A stretch of 64,000 bases of DNA from Isoperla grammatica (lineage: Eukaryota; Arthropoda; Insecta; Plecoptera; Perlodidae): the NCBI GenBank assembly GCA_945910005.1, contig OX246741.1:42686232-42750231 (forward strand), written 5' to 3'. The translations under genes were made by a program, and so were the position numbers. Below the pieces are notes generated by a model. It was not told where the DNA came from and searched no databases. It was given only the letters and a program-made list of their open reading frames with translations. Positions 1-64,000 of this stretch are shown piece after piece (position 1 is the first letter of the stretch; each line of letters opens with the position of its first letter).

Positions 1-290
1 ACATACGTAGCTGAATCTTTTTTTTTTCTTCTTATGCGATGATGACTTTGAGCCATTCAACTGAATGTAGGTAGGCCTATATAAACGTGAAGGAACAGAC
101 CCATCTATTGCATGTGAGTAGTTTGGGGATTTGGCGTTCATTTATGTTGGTAAATTACCAGCGAGGAATAAAAAAATTAAATTAAATAAAAAATGAAAAA
201 ACGAGGTTTTCAGGTAATCGGGTAATGGCACACGTACCCGTACCCGACTAGGTCAGGCGGGTAACAAGTACTTGTCGTCATCCCTAATTT
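1..290. mobile_element. Right end of a hAT-like MITE (left end outside or lost)
   Basis: Alternating ACCCGTACCCG motifs end in GTCATCCCTAA near 285, the typical right terminus of the hAT-like families seen elsewhere in this window. I found no matching left end inside the window. The rest of this stretch is AT-rich with no coding signal. Confidence 0.4.
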
Positions 291-1186
291 AAAGTAAATT
301 AACCCCTTTTTGGGATGTCATACACATTTTACTTATTAAGTTTTTCAATTTTTACATAGCATAACGGTTTATCAACACTAAACATTTAAAACAAATAGAG
401 ATGTTTTTTTTTCTTTTTCGTTTTGTTAAATTTTTCAAATCTTTTAATGACCCAGAGTTGAAATTTATAACGTTTTCTGTGTGTCATATATAAATGCTTA
501 TTTGGCAAAATTGAATATATAGGCATGTGCAGCATCAAACATTAGACCCAGCATTCGAATTAGGCCTACGATAATTATCAAAACACGAAAGGGGTTTGGG
601 GAGCGAGAATAGCCCTGCAGGGAAATTTTTTGAATTTTGGAAGATTTATTTAAGAATATATTTCGTGCATTTTAAGACGTTAATTTATAATTCATAAGGA
701 TTGATTTACAATCAATTATTCACATATAAAACCTATACGTACTTAGGTTGGACACATTATAACTGAATGTGTCTTAAGTTGACACGTTAGATCTAGCATG
801 TGCCGAGTCTGACGGGGCGTTGCGCACACCTATGAGTTTTTAAATGCTAAGTACCTAAATTACTTTTTAATAGTGGCATAGGATTGCATAGATAGGGACC
901 CAACAGCTTACTCGAAATAGTAGTTGTTGAAGTTCCATAGCAGTAGATTACATATAGATACGTAGGCAAAAATTGTAAACAAAACAGCCACAGATATATG
1001 GGTAGCTTGGATCAGATTATTGACGTGTTCTTCCGTGTGTATCACAGCCCACCTGGTGCCGTTTGTCTGCCAGCGCGACATGTGTCCGAATGCGGGCAGC
1101 GCGGAGGCTGCCAAGGTCTGCTTGGATCACTGCATCTCCATCCGCTCGTATCAGATTATTGACGTGTTCTTCCGTGTGTATCGCAG

Positions 1187-61952
<60,766 letters not shown>

Positions 61953-62026
61953 GTTAGTCTGTATCTTACACCTCACCACTTGGTCAATGACCCTTCAGTG
62001 CAATACATTTACAGTAAATAAATTTC

Positions 62027-62350
62027 ATGATAATATCAAATACAATATGATACAATATAATAAGACAATTATATAATAACCATTACAATACGATCCAAGG
62101 TGTGACTGACAACAAGTAAGTTGACCACAAGTAATGATAATACAATATGGTACAAATACAATATTATACAATATAATAAGACAATTATATAATAACCATT
62201 ACAATACGATCCAAGGTGTGACTGACAACAAGTTGACCACAAGTAATGATAATACAATATGGTACAAATACAATATGATACAATATAATAAGACAATTAT
62301 ATAATAACCATTACAATACGATCCAAGGTGTGACAGTCAACAGGTAAGTT
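62027..62350. repeat. Three tandem copies of a ~100-120-bp AT-rich unit
   Basis: AACCATTACAATACGATCCA recurs near 62078, 62193 and 62307, each followed by AGGTGTGAC. It lies between exon 18 and the Gypsy pol gene and may be part of that element's 3' non-coding region or LTR, which I could not delimit. Confidence 0.8.
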
Positions 62351-62476
62351 GTTAACAAGCACCAGTGCCACGTACACTTTACAATCATAAGCAATATAAC
62401 ATACAATACATACAATATCATAACATACAGTAACATATACTAAACAGTACAGACACTGTACCAAGTAACTGTTACT

Positions 62477-64000
62477 TTAGACAAAATCTTCATATCGTTT
62501 GGGTCTTGTGACAGCTCTACCACTGCGTGTTGTATTGGGTAGCATATCCGGTGTGGCCTTAGATGAGGGTTGATTCTCGCTCTCAATTGTGTGATAGCCT
62601 CCCGATTCAGGTACACATATGGGTGGAGGTGGATTTGGTGATTCTCTAAGGTGCCTGCGATTACGTCGCATGTGCGTGTTGTTGCTATCTCTAATGATAT
62701 AGGATCTTGGGCTGTGGTGGACGCTTACAACTTGAGCCGGTTCCCAACATTTTGATTTTCTTACCAGTATACTGTTACCAGGTTCTAGAGGGTTCAAGGG
62801 TTTTGCATGTTGGTCATAATAGTGTTTTTGTTTTTCCTGACGTACAGTAAGTTTGGACTTTATGTTTTCATTAAGCTGTGGATCAAGCAGGTGAGATAAT
62901 GTGGGTAGCTTGGTCTTTATGTTATGGTTAAACATCATTTGAGCAGGGGATAGGTCTAACCCTTTTATCGGTGTACTTCTATACTCTAATAACGCAATGT
63001 ACACATCCTTCCCTTCGCTAGCTGATTTACGAAGCATATTCTTTGCAATGGAAACTGCTTTTTCAGCAAGCCCATTGGATTGGGGGTAGGTGGGGCTTGA
63101 AGTTACAAGGTTGATGTCCCATTCTTTGGCAAAAGTATGGAAAGAAGTTCTATTAAAGGGCATGTTATCGGACACAAAGGTATCTGGTATACCAAATCTG
63201 GCAAACATAGACTTTAATTTAACAATTACTTCGTTAGCGGTTTTCCCTACTAACTGAACCAACTCAAGCCACTTACTATAGTAGTCAACCACTACTAGGT
63301 AATTTTTTGCACCAATTTCCAGTATATCAGCAGCTACCTTGGACCAAGCTCTGTTCGGGATCTCATGAGGAAGCATGGGTTCCTTTTGATTTTGACTTCT
63401 GAAACGTTCGCAAATTGAACACTTCAGCACAGAATGTTCGATGTCTACTGACATGCCTGGCCAGTATAAAATACTTCTTGCCCTGGCCTTGCACTTCTCG
63501 ATACCAGCATGTCCCTCATGAATCAATTCCAACATAAACTGTCGAAGCTGTGCCGGAACGATCAGTCGGTCACCCAGAAATACTAAGCCCTCAGCTACAT
63601 GAATGCTATCTTTAAGATTCCAATAAAATCGAGCTTTACTTGGCACGTCTTTCTTGTAAGTGGGCCAGCCTATGTGGTATAACTGCTTTAAGCATTGGAG
63701 CACCTCATCACTATCGGTCGCAGTTCTAAACTCCAACTTGCGCTCTTCCGTCATGGGCAAGTGTTTAACTAAAGAATGGACAATGTAGTCCATTTCTGGA
63801 TCCGGTGGGACAGAGTCTGTAAGGTAGGCCCTTGATAAGGTATCAGCAAGGTATAAAAACTTCCCTGGCTTATACTGCACGTTGATCTGGTATTTTAATA
63901 ATCGTAACATCAATCTTTGCAACCTGGCGGACACTTTATCTAGTGGTTTTTTACACACTGATTCTAATGGTTTGTGATCCGTGTGAACCGAGACCAAGTT
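62477..64000 (-). mobile_element. Gypsy (Ty3)-type LTR retrotransposon, 3' part of pol, truncated by window edge
   Basis: Minus-strand open frame of over 500 codons entering from the right edge. In order: end of RNase H (HTDHKPLESVC, QYKPGKFLYLADTLSRAY); an integrase zinc-finger-like HEGH...CSIC; the integrase core with Asp in VAADILEIG, Asp in FVSDNMPF and Glu in NGLAEKAV (DDE spacing plausible); and a C-terminal domain with ILVRKSKCWEPAQVVSV and the TRSGRAVTRPKRY tail typical of such elements. No stop or frameshift in the visible part. Reverse transcriptase, gag and 5' LTR lie outside the window; no 3' LTR was recognised. Confidence 0.93.

Overview
The window is nuclear DNA of an animal, most likely a marine invertebrate. 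The evidence is a multi-exon gene with GT-AG introns of 0.5-9 kb, a dense load of cut-and-paste DNA transposons and MITEs, a tRNA-derived SINE, a Gypsy-type retroelement, and strong enrichment of the palindrome TAGGCCTA. I cannot fix the phylum from sequence alone. An echinoderm-like or other invertebrate deuterostome is a guess.

One host gene spans almost the whole window on the + strand: the middle part of an UNC79 homologue, the large auxiliary subunit of the NALCN sodium-leak channel complex. I can place 18 coding exons between 1187 and 61952. Every junction keeps a consistent codon phase, giving about 1,170 codons. The N-terminal and C-terminal exons lie outside the window.

The striking feature is that at least nine of these 18 exons carry tandem copies of a fragment that straddles one exon-intron boundary, so a splice site is copied with each unit. 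At 5' exon ends (acceptor copied): exons 1 (2 copies), 6 (x5), 7 (x21), 8 (x5 plus a partial) and 13 (x7). At 3' exon ends (donor copied): exons 2 (x2), 3 (x3), 10 (x2) and 11 (x49, 6.75 kb). The intact exon is always at the end of the array that keeps the gene readable. Two copies were later hit by hAT-like elements with clear 8-bp target-site duplications.

A second likely gene lies antisense in intron 2: an intact, intronless 604-codon armadillo-repeat ORF (11759-13573, - strand) closely resembling SPAG6/PF16, so probably a retrogene.

The introns are packed with mobile elements. They include a complete but degenerate Tigger/pogo transposon (30383-33111), two inverted non-autonomous pogo-like copies (6138-7366 and 57754-59309), several pogo MITEs, at least eight hAT-like MITEs with TSDs (some nested), a foldback element with arms of about 530 bp (53190-55036), palindromic MITEs, a SINE, and the 3' part of a Gypsy pol gene running off the right edge (62477-64000, - strand). 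Long poly-G/poly-C runs (14-25 nt) are unusually frequent.
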